Source of the DNA: Chloroflexota bacterium | GTDB taxonomy: Bacteria > Chloroflexota > FW602-bin22 > JACPRP01 | Length of the DNA stretch: 49,496 nt | Assembly: GCA_016210495.1 (NCBI GenBank) | Contig: JACQUC010000011.1 | Span: forward strand, 1-49,496 | Direction of reading: 5' to 3' | Notes under the pieces: model-generated | Databases searched by the model: none | Seen by the model: the letters and a program-made list of their open reading frames with translations, nothing else | Told to the model about the DNA's origin: nothing | Shown: in pieces, positions 16,227 through 25,338 of the stretch | How positions within the stretch are numbered: the first letter of the stretch is position 1 | Layout of the letters: each line of letters opens with the position of its first letter | Translations under genes and position numbers: made by a program

Positions 16227-17249
16227 TTATTTGCGGCCCCACTTTTCGAGCCACTTTGGCTTCAGTGTCTTGTTCACGGCGTAGGTGGGCCACTCGCCTC
16301 TTAGGGCCGCCGCGATCTGGGTGATGGGCTTGTAGAAGAGCTCGGGAGCGGCCGATTCGGAGTAACCGGCGCTGTGGCCCGTCAGGATGACGTTGGGCAT
16401 TGCCAGCAGGGGATTGTCGGGCGCCGGGGGCTCGGGGTCGGTTACGTCGAGGCCCGCCCCGGCGATGAGGCCTTCCCGCAAGGCCCGGATCAGGTCCGCC
16501 TCGATGACGCACTCGCCGCGACCGGTGTTGACCAGGTACGCGGTGGGCTTCATCCTCCTGAACTCGTCGTAGCCTAGCATGTGCCTGGTCTCAGGGGTCA
16601 GCGGCGAGTGCAGGCTGACGTAGTCAGACTCGCGAAGGAGCGTGTCCAGGTCGACCGGCACGACGCCCCGACTCCGGGCGGCGCCCTCGAAGACGTAGGG
16701 ATCGTACGCCAGGACCCGCATCCCCAAGCCCCTGGCCTTGAGGGCCGTGGCCAAGCCTATCTCGCCGAAACCGATTAGGCCCAGGGTCTGCTCGCGCATG
16801 CGGAAGATCGGCGCCACCGATTCCCGCATCAGCTTCCGGTTCATGGGGAAGAAGACCTGGCTGCCCTTGACGATCCTGTCAAGCACAAAGAGCTTATGGT
16901 TCAGGGCGAGCATAAAGGCGATGGCCCGTCCGGAGACCTCATCGATACAGAAGTCGGGCACGTTGGTAAACACGATGCAGCGCTCGGTGGCCGCCGACAC
17001 GTCGGTCTTGTCGAAGCCGATGCTCTGGTTGGCGATGATTCTGCACTTGGAGAGCGCATCGATCACTCGGCGGCTGATGGGCTGGATGGAGCCGCTGACG
17101 ACCAGGGCGTCGGCATCGCCGGCATTGGCAATTACCTCATGTTCCGTACGCCACATTCCCTTGACGAGGACGACGTCCAGCGGCTCCAGGATCTGCTCCC
17201 GGATGTCCATACCGGATTCGTAAAATGTGTGTACTACTTTGAAGCTCAT
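16227..17249 (-). CDS. D-isomer-specific 2-hydroxyacid dehydrogenase
   Basis: 340 residues. The C-terminal Rossmann domain is clear: LGLIGFGEIGLATALKARGL for NAD(H), then VNTGRGECV (catalytic Arg), DPEPP (Glu) and LTGHSAGYSE (His). Family members (glyoxylate/hydroxypyruvate reductase, phosphoglycerate dehydrogenase, D-lactate dehydrogenase) interconvert 2-ketoacids and D-2-hydroxyacids. There is no ACT domain, so serine synthesis is less likely. It lies downstream of the aldo/keto reductase on the same strand with a 141-base gap holding an inverted repeat. Confidence 0.85.
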   Translation of the reverse strand: MSFKVVHTFYESGMDIREQILEPLDVVLVKGMWRTEHEVIANAGDADALVVSGSIQPISRRVIDALSKCRIIANQSIGFDKTDVSAATERCIVFTNVPDFCIDEVSGRAIAFMLALNHKLFVLDRIVKGSQVFFPMNRKLMRESVAPIFRMREQTLGLIGFGEIGLATALKARGLGMRVLAYDPYVFEGAARSRGVVPVDLDTLLRESDYVSLHSPLTPETRHMLGYDEFRRMKPTAYLVNTGRGECVIEADLIRALREGLIAGAGLDVTDPEPPAPDNPLLAMPNVILTGHSAGYSESAAPELFYKPITQIAAALRGEWPTYAVNKTLKPKWLEKWGRK

Positions 17250-17268
17250 AAGCTGTCCTTTCCAGTTG

Positions 17269-17371
17269 TCTGAACCGCAGATTTACCAGATTAGCGGATT
17301 TCGCAGATGCCGAATCCTTGCCGGCTGAGAATCTGCGTAATCCAATAATCTGCGTCAATCAGTGGTTCAGA
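17269..17371. repeat. Imperfect inverted repeat of CTGAACC..CAGATT words
   Basis: CTGAACCGCAGATTTACCAG at the left pairs imperfectly with the reverse complement of a right arm ending in GTGGTTCAG, about 42 bases per arm. It sits between two same-strand genes. The words resemble the AACCGCAGATTA-type dispersed repeats of many uncultured bacteria. Confidence 0.6.
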
Positions 17372-17390
17372 CTCTCCGTTGGCGGCCACC

Positions 17391-18332
17391 CTATGCCAAA
17401 ATAGCGTCGAGTTGGGCCATTTCTTCGGGCGATAGCCTCCACTCGCCGGCGCCCACGTTGGCCGATACCTGCTCGGTCTTGGTTGCCCCGACTATGACGG
17501 TGCTAACGAACGGCTTCGAGAGCAGCCACGCGATGGCCAACTCGCTCACTGTGTGGCCTCGCTGGGCCGCAAAGCTCTCCAGTCTGTCCAGTTGGCTCCA
17601 ATTGGCTTCGCTCAAGATGTGTAGATAGATCCGGGTCGGCCCTGTCTTTGAGAAGCGGGCGTCTGGCGGCGCACTCTCACCTCGACGGTACTTCCCGGTG
17701 AGGAATCCACCGGCCAGTGGTGCCCATGGGATCACTCCCACGCCATAGGCCTGGCAGCACGGGACTATTTCCGCCTCGATCTGGCGCTCGAGAAGATTGT
17801 AGCGCGTTTGCAGGGTAACAAACGACGGCAAATGGCTGACCTTGGACGTCCAAACGGCGTCGCAGAGCTGCCAGGCGGCGGCGTTGCAGCACCCGACATA
17901 GCGCACCTTCCCAGATCGAACCAGGTCGTCAAGGGCACGCAGGGTCTCTTCGATGGAGGTCGCAGGATCGGGCATGTGCATCTGGTAATGATCGATGTAG
18001 TCGGTTTGGAGGCGCCTCAAGCTGGCGTCGATCGCTTCCATAATATGATGCCGTGAGCAGCCCCTATCGTTCGGGCCCTCTCCCGTCGGATAGCCGAACT
18101 TGGTGGCGACGATAACCGGCGCGCGCCTGCCCTTGATTGCCTTGCCGATAATCTCCTCAGAGCGGCCTTTGTCGTAGGCGTCGGCGGTGTCGATGAAGTT
18201 GACGCCCAGATTCAGAGCGTGGTCGATGACGTCCAAGGAGGTTTGGTCATCAGCCCACCAGCCGAAGTTGTTGCCGCCCAGGCCAATCTCGCTAACCATC
18301 AGGCCGGAGTTGCCGAGCTTACGGTATTGCAT
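17391..18332 (-). CDS. Aldo/keto reductase
   Basis: 313 residues from ATG 18332 behind AGAGGTG. The (alpha/beta)8 aldo/keto reductase tetrad is visible: Asp in NFIDTADAY, the following Tyr, Lys in VIVATKFGYPTG and His in DHYQMHMPD. NADPH-binding residues lie near the end (STVIVGATKTEQV). It reduces aldehydes or ketones, or oxidises sugars. The closest remembered group is the voltage-gated-channel-beta/YghZ-like branch (LGLGGNNFGWW opening). Its role here is unknown. Confidence 0.85.
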   Translation of the reverse strand: MQYRKLGNSGLMVSEIGLGGNNFGWWADDQTSLDVIDHALNLGVNFIDTADAYDKGRSEEIIGKAIKGRRAPVIVATKFGYPTGEGPNDRGCSRHHIMEAIDASLRRLQTDYIDHYQMHMPDPATSIEETLRALDDLVRSGKVRYVGCCNAAAWQLCDAVWTSKVSHLPSFVTLQTRYNLLERQIEAEIVPCCQAYGVGVIPWAPLAGGFLTGKYRRGESAPPDARFSKTGPTRIYLHILSEANWSQLDRLESFAAQRGHTVSELAIAWLLSKPFVSTVIVGATKTEQVSANVGAGEWRLSPEEMAQLDAILA

Positions 18333-18356
18333 TGTGAACACCTCTGAAGGACGAAA

Positions 18357-18390
18357 ATAACCACGGAAAGCACGGAAACCACTGAATACG
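18357..18390. repeat. Dispersed CCACGGAAAGCACGGA repeat
   Basis: Same words as at 3415-3444, located just upstream of the aldo/keto reductase gene. Confidence 0.65.
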
Positions 18391-18490
18391 CTGGAGTCCC
18401 TAAGCCCGTTGAGGGGACAGTAGGATTTCTCCCGATGGTCTCGCGCTACAGGTTAAGGGGATGGCAGTGGGTGGGCAAGGGGAGAACAAG

Positions 18491-18681
18491 GCGAATAATT
18501 GTCGCCGTCGTGCTGAGTTTGGCGGGGATGTCGTCGAGTTGCGGTTTTCTGTCGTTAAGAAGGTGCTGGCTTGTGGTGACAGATCGAGCGAAGCGCCAGT
18601 GCAACAAACCTTTGCAGCGACAAAAAAACACAAACTAGCGACACAGGTAGCAAACTCAGCACGACGGCGATACTAATTCGG
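18491..18681. repeat. 190-bp inverted repeat made of two ~70-bp repeat copies
   Basis: Twenty bases at 18502-18521 (TCGCCGTCGTGCTGAGTTTG) are perfectly repeated in reverse at 18651-18670, and matching continues imperfectly on both sides to about 65 bases per arm. Each arm is one copy of the repeat seen singly at 11375-11447 and 28178-28252. The surrounding 18391-18693 has no gene. Confidence 0.75.
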
Positions 18682-18693
18682 TCTTTTGAGGCA

Positions 18694-18722
18694 TTGCTTG
18701 ATAGACGCGCGGCGTCTACAAT
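18694..18722 (+). promoter_or_regulatory. Possible promoter for hyuA
   Basis: TTGCTT, a 17-base spacer, TACAAT (five of six matches at -10, three of six at -35). Predicted start near 18729, about 60 bases before GTG 18790. Confidence 0.4.
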
Positions 18723-18789
18723 GCTGGACGCGAGACGGCCATGTAGCTGTCAGTAACTAGCCGTCAGCCGTCAGTTGGAGGGTAGTCGG

Positions 18790-20895
18790 GTGCCGTCAAG
18801 CTATATGGTTGGAATCGATTCTGGCGGAACCTTCACGGACTTCGTGTTGGTGGCCGACGAACGCATCGTGGCCGCGAGAAAAGTGCCGAGCAATCCTGCC
18901 AATCCACAGAGCGCCGTGCTGCAGGGACTGCGCGAGCTCGCGGCTGCGATAGGGATGGCCGAAAACGAGTTTTTCTCGGCGCTACGGCTTGTGGTCCACG
19001 GCACGACGGTCACGACCAACGCCGTGCTCACAAGAAGCGGCGCCGATACGGCGGTGCTGACGACCAAGGGCTTCCGCGATATGCTGCACATACGACTGGG
19101 CATCCGGGACCGCGAGCGTCTGTACGATCTGCGCACGGTGGCTCCTGAACCGCTCGTGCCCCGCTACCTTCGCTTTGGGGTCGAAGAGCGCACTAGCAAG
19201 GACGGCGAGGTGCTGGTCGAGCTGAACGAACAAAACGTATTGAACGCGGCGCGCGCTGCGGTGGAGATTGGTGCCACCTCTATCGCCTGCGCGTTCATGC
19301 ATTCGTACAAGAACCCCAAGCACGAGGAGCAGGTGCTGAAGCTTATTCGAGAGCATTTCCCCGAGCTGGACGTATCTCTCTCCAGCTTCGTTTCGCCCAG
19401 CGTGCGCATCTATCCCCGCTTGAGCACGACAGTGCTGAATGCCTACACGCGGCCGGTCTTGGGGAGCTACTTCACGCAGCTAGAGGGCGAGCTGCAGTCG
19501 CGCGGCTTCACGGGCCAGCTTCTGGTGATGCAATCGAACGGTGGTGTGGCCGCCCCGGCTCAGGTCGAGAGACTATCGGCGGCTACCCTGCTATCGGGCC
19601 CAGCCGCTGGGCCGACCGCCGGATTGACCTTTGGTCTTCGCGAGGCAGCGGAGAACTGCATCGTCATCGACATGGGCGGCACGAGTTTCGACGTCTCCGT
19701 GATCGAGGAGGGCAAGCCACTCCTCGTGCGCGAGGCAGAGATCGACAAGCTGCTGTGCGCCCTGCCCATGGTGGGCATCCACACCATCGGCGCCGGCGGA
19801 GGGTCGATAGCCTGGGTCGACAAAGGGGGGCTGCTGCACGTTGGCCCGGCGAGCGCGGGCGCGGTGCCAGGTCCTGCCTGCTACGGGCGCGGGGGCACGC
19901 TTGCGACGGTGACCGACGCCGACCTGGTACTGGGATACCTGGACGACGAGTATTTCCTCGGCGGAGAGATGGCGTTGAATCGTGCGGCGGCCGAAGACGC
20001 ACTGGAGAGATCGGTGGCCCGGCCACTGGGGATCGATCTGAAGGCCGCCGCGGTCGGGGTGTTCGACGTGGTCAATCTGAACATGGTGGCCGGAATACGT
20101 GAGGTAACCGTCAAGCGCGGCCTCGATCCCCGCGAGTTCGCCCTGGTGATAGCCGGGGGAGCCGGCGCCATCCACGCCGCGCCGATCGCGCTCGAGCTCG
20201 GCATCGACCGAGTCGTCGTCCCATCACAATCCTCGGTCCTATGCGCGCTGGGCATGCTGGTATCAGACCTGCGGCACGACTACGTCACGACGTTCGTCAA
20301 TACCCTGGGCAATCTGGGTCTGGCGGAGCTGGTGGAGAAGACTGAGGAGCTGAAGGCGCGCGGGCGAGAGGTGCTGCTCAAAGAGAACGTCGCGCCGGAG
20401 CAGATCGAGTACGAAGTAGCGCTCGACATGCGTTATCGGGGCCAGCACCGCGAGATCAGCGTGGGGGTTTCCCCAGATATGCTGGCGACCGGGAACACGA
20501 CGGCCATCCGTGCCGCATTTGATGCGCGCCACCGAGCTTTGTTCGGTTGGGAAGACCCACGGGAAGACGTGGACGTTCTTCTGGTACGTGTAGCGTGCCT
20601 CGCGAGTCGCAAGGACCTGCGCCAGTCGGTGATCGGCGGCGCCAGCCATACCGCGAGCCAATCTTCGACCGACCGTTCCTCCCCCGAGGCGCTAAGGCAC
20701 CGGGTGACGTACCAAGGGGAGGCCCACGGCTTCATCGACACGCCCGTGTATCGCGCGGAGGCGTTGCTGGGCAAGGCAGTTACCATTCCAGGGCCCGCGA
20801 TACTCGAGTGCCCGCTGACCACGGTGCTAGTTACCCCGGAGTTTGTGCTTTCGTCGAACGTCGACGGAGACTACGTCTTGGAGCGCGCAAAATGA
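18790..20895 (+). CDS. hyuA: Hydantoinase/oxoprolinase family protein, A subunit
   Basis: 701 residues from GTG 18790, seven bases after GGAGGG; a TTG 15 bases earlier is in frame. ATP-binding features of the ASKHA-type hydantoinase A fold: YMVGIDSGGTFTDFVLV, VHGTTVTTNAVL, IDMGGTSFDVSVIE and HTIGAGGGSIAWVD. HyuA-type subunits use ATP to activate N-methylhydantoin, 5-oxoproline, acetone or acetophenone and work with a B subunit, whose gene overlaps here by ATGA. The exact substrate cannot be read. The linked LivK-like binding protein at 22816 implies uptake of an amide-, hydantoin- or ketone-like compound. Confidence 0.88.
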   Translation: MPSSYMVGIDSGGTFTDFVLVADERIVAARKVPSNPANPQSAVLQGLRELAAAIGMAENEFFSALRLVVHGTTVTTNAVLTRSGADTAVLTTKGFRDMLHIRLGIRDRERLYDLRTVAPEPLVPRYLRFGVEERTSKDGEVLVELNEQNVLNAARAAVEIGATSIACAFMHSYKNPKHEEQVLKLIREHFPELDVSLSSFVSPSVRIYPRLSTTVLNAYTRPVLGSYFTQLEGELQSRGFTGQLLVMQSNGGVAAPAQVERLSAATLLSGPAAGPTAGLTFGLREAAENCIVIDMGGTSFDVSVIEEGKPLLVREAEIDKLLCALPMVGIHTIGAGGGSIAWVDKGGLLHVGPASAGAVPGPACYGRGGTLATVTDADLVLGYLDDEYFLGGEMALNRAAAEDALERSVARPLGIDLKAAAVGVFDVVNLNMVAGIREVTVKRGLDPREFALVIAGGAGAIHAAPIALELGIDRVVVPSQSSVLCALGMLVSDLRHDYVTTFVNTLGNLGLAELVEKTEELKARGREVLLKENVAPEQIEYEVALDMRYRGQHREISVGVSPDMLATGNTTAIRAAFDARHRALFGWEDPREDVDVLLVRVACLASRKDLRQSVIGGASHTASQSSTDRSSPEALRHRVTYQGEAHGFIDTPVYRAEALLGKAVTIPGPAILECPLTTVLVTPEFVLSSNVDGDYVLERAK

Positions 20896-22685
20896 ATCGA
20901 GATGCCGACACGAGTGCCACGGCCGAGGGCGTGGAAGCCCGGCCAGCCACAGGTGAAGGGCGCCTGGACCCGATCCTGTTCGCCGTCTTGAGTGGCCGGG
21001 TCAAGGCCATCGCGGAGCAAATGGCCGTCTCAGTTATGTATAGTGCCCGCTCCCCGCTGCTGGTCGAGGCCCGGGATTTCGCGGTAGGCGTCTACGATGC
21101 CGACGGACTGGCGATTCAGCAGATCGCCTACATGCCGCAGCTTGGGTTTGCCATCGGCCCCTCCGTAAGAGCGATCGTGGAGAAGTTCGGAGATGACGTC
21201 CACGAGGGCGACGTATTCATGCACAACGACATTTTCACCGGGGGCAATCAACTCGGCGACGTCAAGGTCGCGCGTCCTGTCTTCTTGGGGGGCGAGCTGA
21301 TCGCGTGGGTCGCGATCAGCGCTCACCAGTTGGACACCGGTGGACCGGTGGCCAGCGGCTTCAATCCCTACGCCAGTGAGATCTGGCAAGAAGCCCTACG
21401 GATCACCCCGGTCAGAATACATCACCGGGGAAGGCTGCTCAAGGACGTCTGGGACCTCATTTTCGCCAACATCAGACTTCCGGTTGTGGCGAAGGACATA
21501 GAGGCGGCCATCGGCGGGTGCGTCGTCGGGGATCGCGAGCTTGTGCGCATCGCATCCAAGTACGGGGCGCCGACGATCCGTGCCTGGATGGAAGATACAC
21601 TCGAGATGGCAGAGCGACTGGTCCGCGAGGAGATCAGACGCATGCCGCAAGGGGTTTTCCACGGCTCGGCCGAGGCGGTTTACGATGGCATTCGGGCGGG
21701 CTCAAAGATGGCCGTAGAAGTGGATATCGTCGTCGAGGAAGACCGCATGATCCTCGACTTCGCGGGCTCTGCCCCCCAGACCCCGGGCTACGTCAATTCG
21801 CCGCTGACGACCACGACGGCCTCGGCAATGCTGGCGCTGGCGATGATCTTCGGTGACGAAGTGCCGCGCTCCGACGGCGTCTTACGCGCGGTCGAGCTGC
21901 GCATACCACGCGGCTCGTTCCTGAATCCGGAGTTTCCCGCGGCGTCGACCTACGGGAACCACCTCAGCCAGCATATCTTCTCCGCTATCATGCAGGCTTT
22001 CCAGAAGATCCGACCCGAGGACGCGAGCGCCGACTGGACGCCGGCGCGTACCGCCGTGATAGTCTACAAGGACCCGAGCTCTGGCTTGCCAAAGGTGTGT
22101 CTACCGACCTATCTGCACAAGGGTGGAGCAGGCGCGCTGATGGGCTGCGATGGCCACGACCACGTGGGCATTATCGAGTCGGGCGGTGTGCTGGCCACCA
22201 CCGACCCAGAGATGGTGGAGCTGCAACATCCGCATCTGATACGCCGTTTCGAGCTCAACGAGGACTCGTGCGGCCACGGGCGATGGCGGGGGGGACTGGG
22301 GCACTCCAGCGAAATGGAGCTGCTTTGGGCGCCCCAGTTTATGAGCTTTTACGGCGATGGCGAAGGCGAGGGAACCTTCGCCAGCGGCATACTCGGGGGC
22401 ACGGATGGGAAGCGGAACAAGCTGGAGCTGGAGTATCCCGACGGGCGAGCCTTCGAACCGCTCGGCAAGAGCATCGTGCGCGACATTCCCGCCGGGACGA
22501 TCTACAGGCAGATTCGCGGTGGGGGCGGCGGTTGCGGCGATCCGCGGGAGCGCGACCCGGAGTTGGTGGTTAGGGATGCGGTCAACGGCTTCATCAGCGA
22601 GGAGACCGCGCGAGCAGTGTATGGTGTCGAGGATGTGCCTTCGGTCGCGGAGTATCATAGACGGACCAAGCGGCCGAGTGGTTAG
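20892..22685 (+). CDS. hyuB: Hydantoinase B/oxoprolinase family protein, B subunit
   Basis: 597 residues from ATG 20892, overlapping the hyuA stop. Typical HyuB features: an early SGRVKAIAEQMAVSVMYSARSP, EGDVFMHNDIFTGGNQLGDV, ISAHQLDTGG, a central DFAGSAPQTPGYVNSP, and a glycine-rich end GGGGGCGDPRERDPE. With HyuA it forms the ATP-dependent hydrolase or carboxylase. The frame is open for 345 bases upstream of the ATG inside hyuA, but the overlapping start and typical N-terminus favour 20892. Confidence 0.9.
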   Translation: MNRDADTSATAEGVEARPATGEGRLDPILFAVLSGRVKAIAEQMAVSVMYSARSPLLVEARDFAVGVYDADGLAIQQIAYMPQLGFAIGPSVRAIVEKFGDDVHEGDVFMHNDIFTGGNQLGDVKVARPVFLGGELIAWVAISAHQLDTGGPVASGFNPYASEIWQEALRITPVRIHHRGRLLKDVWDLIFANIRLPVVAKDIEAAIGGCVVGDRELVRIASKYGAPTIRAWMEDTLEMAERLVREEIRRMPQGVFHGSAEAVYDGIRAGSKMAVEVDIVVEEDRMILDFAGSAPQTPGYVNSPLTTTTASAMLALAMIFGDEVPRSDGVLRAVELRIPRGSFLNPEFPAASTYGNHLSQHIFSAIMQAFQKIRPEDASADWTPARTAVIVYKDPSSGLPKVCLPTYLHKGGAGALMGCDGHDHVGIIESGGVLATTDPEMVELQHPHLIRRFELNEDSCGHGRWRGGLGHSSEMELLWAPQFMSFYGDGEGEGTFASGILGGTDGKRNKLELEYPDGRAFEPLGKSIVRDIPAGTIYRQIRGGGGGCGDPRERDPELVVRDAVNGFISEETARAVYGVEDVPSVAEYHRRTKRPSG

Positions 22686-22815
22686 GGAAGGGAGGAGCAT
22701 ATCGCTTTTTGAGCATCGACCCCGGGCTCATATGCGTCGGCTAGGTCGTGCAGGATTGCAGCGCACGTCACTCTAATAAAGCCATAAGGAAATTGCTCAA
22801 ACAGGGAGGGGGCCA

Positions 22816-24207
22816 ATGAAGAAGTTTGTTAAATGGTGGGTAGCAGCACTGGTAATTGTCTCCGTGGTATTCAGCGCGTGCACCACGGCCGCGCCTGCCC
22901 CCGAGAAATCGGCGGCCAAGCCGGCGGAGTCGAAACCCGCGGCCGAGAAGCCGGCCGAGACCAAGCCCGCGGCCAAAGCGGAGGAGGCAAAACCCGCGGC
23001 CAAGCCCGCCGACACCACCGCTAAGCCGGCGGAGTCGAAGCCCGTGGCAGCCAAACCTCCGATCAAGATCGGGTACATCTCTTCGTTAACCGGAGCCTAC
23101 GCCGCATTGGGCACGGACATGAGAGACGGTTTCCTGCTTCAGTTGGAGCAAAACGGCAACCAGATCGCCGGGCGCAAGATCGAGGTCATTGTGGAAGACG
23201 ACGAGGCGAAGCCGGACGTGGGCCTGACGAAGGCGCGGAAGCTGGTGGAGCGGGATGGCGTGAACATGCTGGCCGGGGTCGTGCACAGTGGTGTTGGCTA
23301 CGCCATTTCGGAGTACGTGAAAGAGAAGAAGATTCCCCTTTATATTCACAACGCGGGGACGGACGATCTGACGCAGCGGCTCTTCAACCCCTACGTTTTC
23401 CGCGTGGCCCTGGTCAACAGCCAAAACAGCTTCCACCTGGCCGAATGGGCCTATGCCAAGGGCGCTCGCAAGGCGGCACTGCTGGCAGCGGACTTCGCGG
23501 CGGGGTACGAGTGCGCCGGCGGGTTCGCGCGGGCCTTCCAGCAGTTGGGTGGCCAGATCGTACAGGAGATCTACTATCCGATGGGGGCCGCGGACTACGC
23601 ACCCTTTGTCACGAGCTTCCGATCCGACATCGATTCGGTGTATGCGTTTGGCGGAGGCGCGGATTCGATACGCATCGTGCGTACCTACGACGAGTACGGC
23701 ATGAAGAAGAAGGCGACCTTGTACGGTCCTCCGGGGCTGACCGACGACTCGGTGGTCGGGCAGCAAGCCGACGCCGCTCTGGGCGTCATCACGGGCGGCG
23801 GCTGGTCGTCGAACGTGAACACTCCGGCTAACAAGGCCTTCCTGGAAGCCTTCAGCAAGAAGTACAACCGCGTGCCTGGCTACACCGGCGAGTACGCCTT
23901 CGCCGGCGGCCTCCTGCTGAAGAACGCGCTGGAAGCTGTGAGCGGTGACATCGAGAACACGGACGCCTTTATCAAGGCCTTTGAAAGGGCGGAGGCTCCC
24001 AACGCGCCTCGCGGCCCCATCAAGTTCGACAAGTACCACGGCGTGGTCAGCGACGTCTTCGTAATGGAGGTGAAGAAGATAGAGGGCAAGTACGTGCCGG
24101 CGGTCATCGACACCGTCAAACAGGTTTCCCAGTTCTGGAAATGGAACTCCGACGAGTACTTGAAGCTATCTTCCTACAGTGATATGAAGAATAAGTGGGT
24201 CAAGTAG
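22816..24207 (+). CDS. LivK-type (periplasmic-binding 6) substrate-binding lipoprotein
   Basis: 463 residues, ATG behind AGGGAGGGGG. The signal peptide ends in VVFSAC (lipid Cys22), followed by a strikingly regular linker of about 50 residues built from EKPAESKPAAK-like words. The binding domain starts at KIGYISSLTGAYAALGTDMRDGF and continues with VIVEDDEAKPDVGLTKARKLVE, the branched-chain-amino-acid/amide receptor fold. No LivHMGF transporter genes follow. It probably binds a ligand handled by HyuAB. It lies 130 bases after hyuB. Confidence 0.87.
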   Translation: MKKFVKWWVAALVIVSVVFSACTTAAPAPEKSAAKPAESKPAAEKPAETKPAAKAEEAKPAAKPADTTAKPAESKPVAAKPPIKIGYISSLTGAYAALGTDMRDGFLLQLEQNGNQIAGRKIEVIVEDDEAKPDVGLTKARKLVERDGVNMLAGVVHSGVGYAISEYVKEKKIPLYIHNAGTDDLTQRLFNPYVFRVALVNSQNSFHLAEWAYAKGARKAALLAADFAAGYECAGGFARAFQQLGGQIVQEIYYPMGAADYAPFVTSFRSDIDSVYAFGGGADSIRIVRTYDEYGMKKKATLYGPPGLTDDSVVGQQADAALGVITGGGWSSNVNTPANKAFLEAFSKKYNRVPGYTGEYAFAGGLLLKNALEAVSGDIENTDAFIKAFERAEAPNAPRGPIKFDKYHGVVSDVFVMEVKKIEGKYVPAVIDTVKQVSQFWKWNSDEYLKLSSYSDMKNKWVK

Positions 24208-24249
24208 GCACGGCTTGGCCTCGTGAAGGGACCGATAACGGTTCGGCGA

Positions 24250-24280
24250 CCCGGGGGTAGGCTTGAGACCTGCCCCCGGG
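24250..24280 (+). terminator. Strong hairpin after the LivK-like gene
   Basis: CCCGGGGGTAGG pairs with CCTGCCCCCGGG (12 bp, one wobble) around a seven-base loop, 42 bases past the stop. There is no T tract, so it may act as an mRNA-stabilising or rho-assisted terminator. Confidence 0.45.
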
Positions 24281-24320
24281 CACATCAAGTCAGGAACTTG
24301 GAAACGCAGGCGGAGGTACG

Positions 24321-24355
24321 ACCCTCACCCTAACCCTCTCCCAGAGGAGAGGGGA
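24321..24355. repeat. Dispersed CCCTCACCCTAACCCTCTCCC hairpin repeat
   Basis: CCCTAACCCTCTCCC, AGA, GGAGAGGGGAC. Related copies at 14191, 41023 and 48048. Confidence 0.75.
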
Positions 24356-24444
24356 CTGGACGCCGGATTCCGTCGGGAGAAGGACAAAGATTCTCAAGCG
24401 TTGGTTGATGCAACAAGCTCGGTTTGCTTCAAAGGCACGGCAGA

Positions 24445-24507
24445 TGAGATTCTTCGTCGCTCCCGGCCCCACACGGCCCCCCGCCACGCTCCTCGGAATG
24501 ACAGCTA
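24445..24507. repeat. GAGATTCTTCGTCGCT..CGGAATGACA dispersed repeat
   Basis: The words TGAGATTCTTCGTCGCT and CTCCTCGGAATGACAG resemble a widespread bacterial intergenic repeat as I remember it. The two words flank a C-rich middle. Confidence 0.45.
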
Positions 24508-24562
24508 CAGTTGTAGCCCTGGCGCTCGGAAGCGAACAAAAAAACGGTTTGCAGAGCCGCTA

Positions 24563-24585
24563 GGGCGCGGAGACCGCGCCCCTAC
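24563..24585. repeat. Dispersed palindrome ending in CTAC
   Basis: The same stem and loop as 14272-14294. A weaker relative (GGGCGC, AGAGAC, GCGCCC, CTGC) follows at 24626-24647. Confidence 0.8.
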
Positions 24586-24677
24586 GCCTGGGCACGAATG
24601 GCACGGGACAATTGGATGGCGACGTGGGCGCAGAGACGCGCCCCTGCGTCTGGTGACAAATGCTACGGGAGGATAGG

Positions 24678-24950
24678 ATGTACTATCGGGACTTGCGGGA
24701 TCATATCGAGGCGCTCGAACGAAATGGCAGGCTGGTCAGGGTGACGAGGGAGATCAACAAGGACCTGGAGCTGATGCCTCTGGTAAGATGGCAGTTCCGG
24801 GGCCTACCCGAGGCGCAGCGAAAGGCCTTTTTGTTCGAGAACGTGGTCGACGTAAAAGGTAGGCGCTATGACATCCCGGTCCTGGTAGCCAGCCACGCGG
24901 CCTCGGCAGAGATCTATGCACTGGGGATGCAGTGCGAGTGCGAGCCGAAC
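24678..24950 (+). pseudogene. 5' fragment of a UbiD-family decarboxylase
   Basis: From ATG 24678, behind GGGAGGATAGG, about 90 codons read as a good UbiD N-terminus: MYYRDLRDHIEALERNGRLV, then VTREINKDLELMPLVRWQFR, FLFENVVDVKGRRYDIPVLV and ASAEIYALGMQCE. After about 24950 the frame runs into DNA that codes for a binding protein in a different frame. The rest of the decarboxylase, including the catalytic Glu region, is missing. The gene still has a good ribosome-binding site, so a truncated product may be made. Confidence 0.8.
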
Positions 24951-24951
24951 C

Positions 24952-25227
24952 CACCATTTCAAGACCCAAAAGGACTTCGGCATCAAGGTCTACGAGAAAT
25001 ACACGAAGATGGACAACCGCGTGGCTCTGGAGGAGGCCTACGACTACTACGCCAAGAAAGCCACAGCGCGCGTGCCCTACGTCACAGAGAAGGGTATGCG
25101 AACCGTCTTAGAAGACAATAAGGATAATCCCAAAGCGGCCACTGCCAAGATATCGGATTTCTACGACAACCGCTTTATCAAGGAATTGGACGACAGCGGC
25201 TTCATCAAGAAGCTGTATGGAGAGTGA
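24952..25227 (+). pseudogene. 3' fragment of an NMT1-like substrate-binding protein
   Basis: About 90 codons starting FKTQKDFGIKVYEKYTKMDN and ending DNRFIKELDDSGFIKKLYGE. They align with the last quarter of the binding protein at 14391-15512 (FKTNRSMSLSVIGKYTKTDD and FVKQLEDSGFIKQLYKE). No signal peptide, lipobox or N-lobe is present. It is joined directly to the UbiD fragment, as if a deletion removed everything between the two genes. Confidence 0.8.
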
Positions 25228-25254
25228 TAGCTTGTACTGATCGACAATTAATGC

Positions 25255-25283
25255 TTTATTGGCTGGCGGAAACCTGCTATACT
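25255..25283 (+). promoter_or_regulatory. Extended -10 promoter for the VapBC-like pair
   Basis: TGCTATACT forms an extended -10 (TATACT at 25278-25283). The -35 region TTTATT is weak at 17-base spacing. The start codon lies about 50 bases downstream. Confidence 0.45.
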
Positions 25284-25338
25284 TCTCATGTTACCGACCC
25301 CTGGCGGATCTATGTGTTCCTTGTGGGGTGGGAAAGTG

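Noticed and set aside
24250..24280. Classical rho-independent terminator
   Set aside because: The stem is strong but no T tract follows; kept only as a low-confidence terminator-like hairpin.
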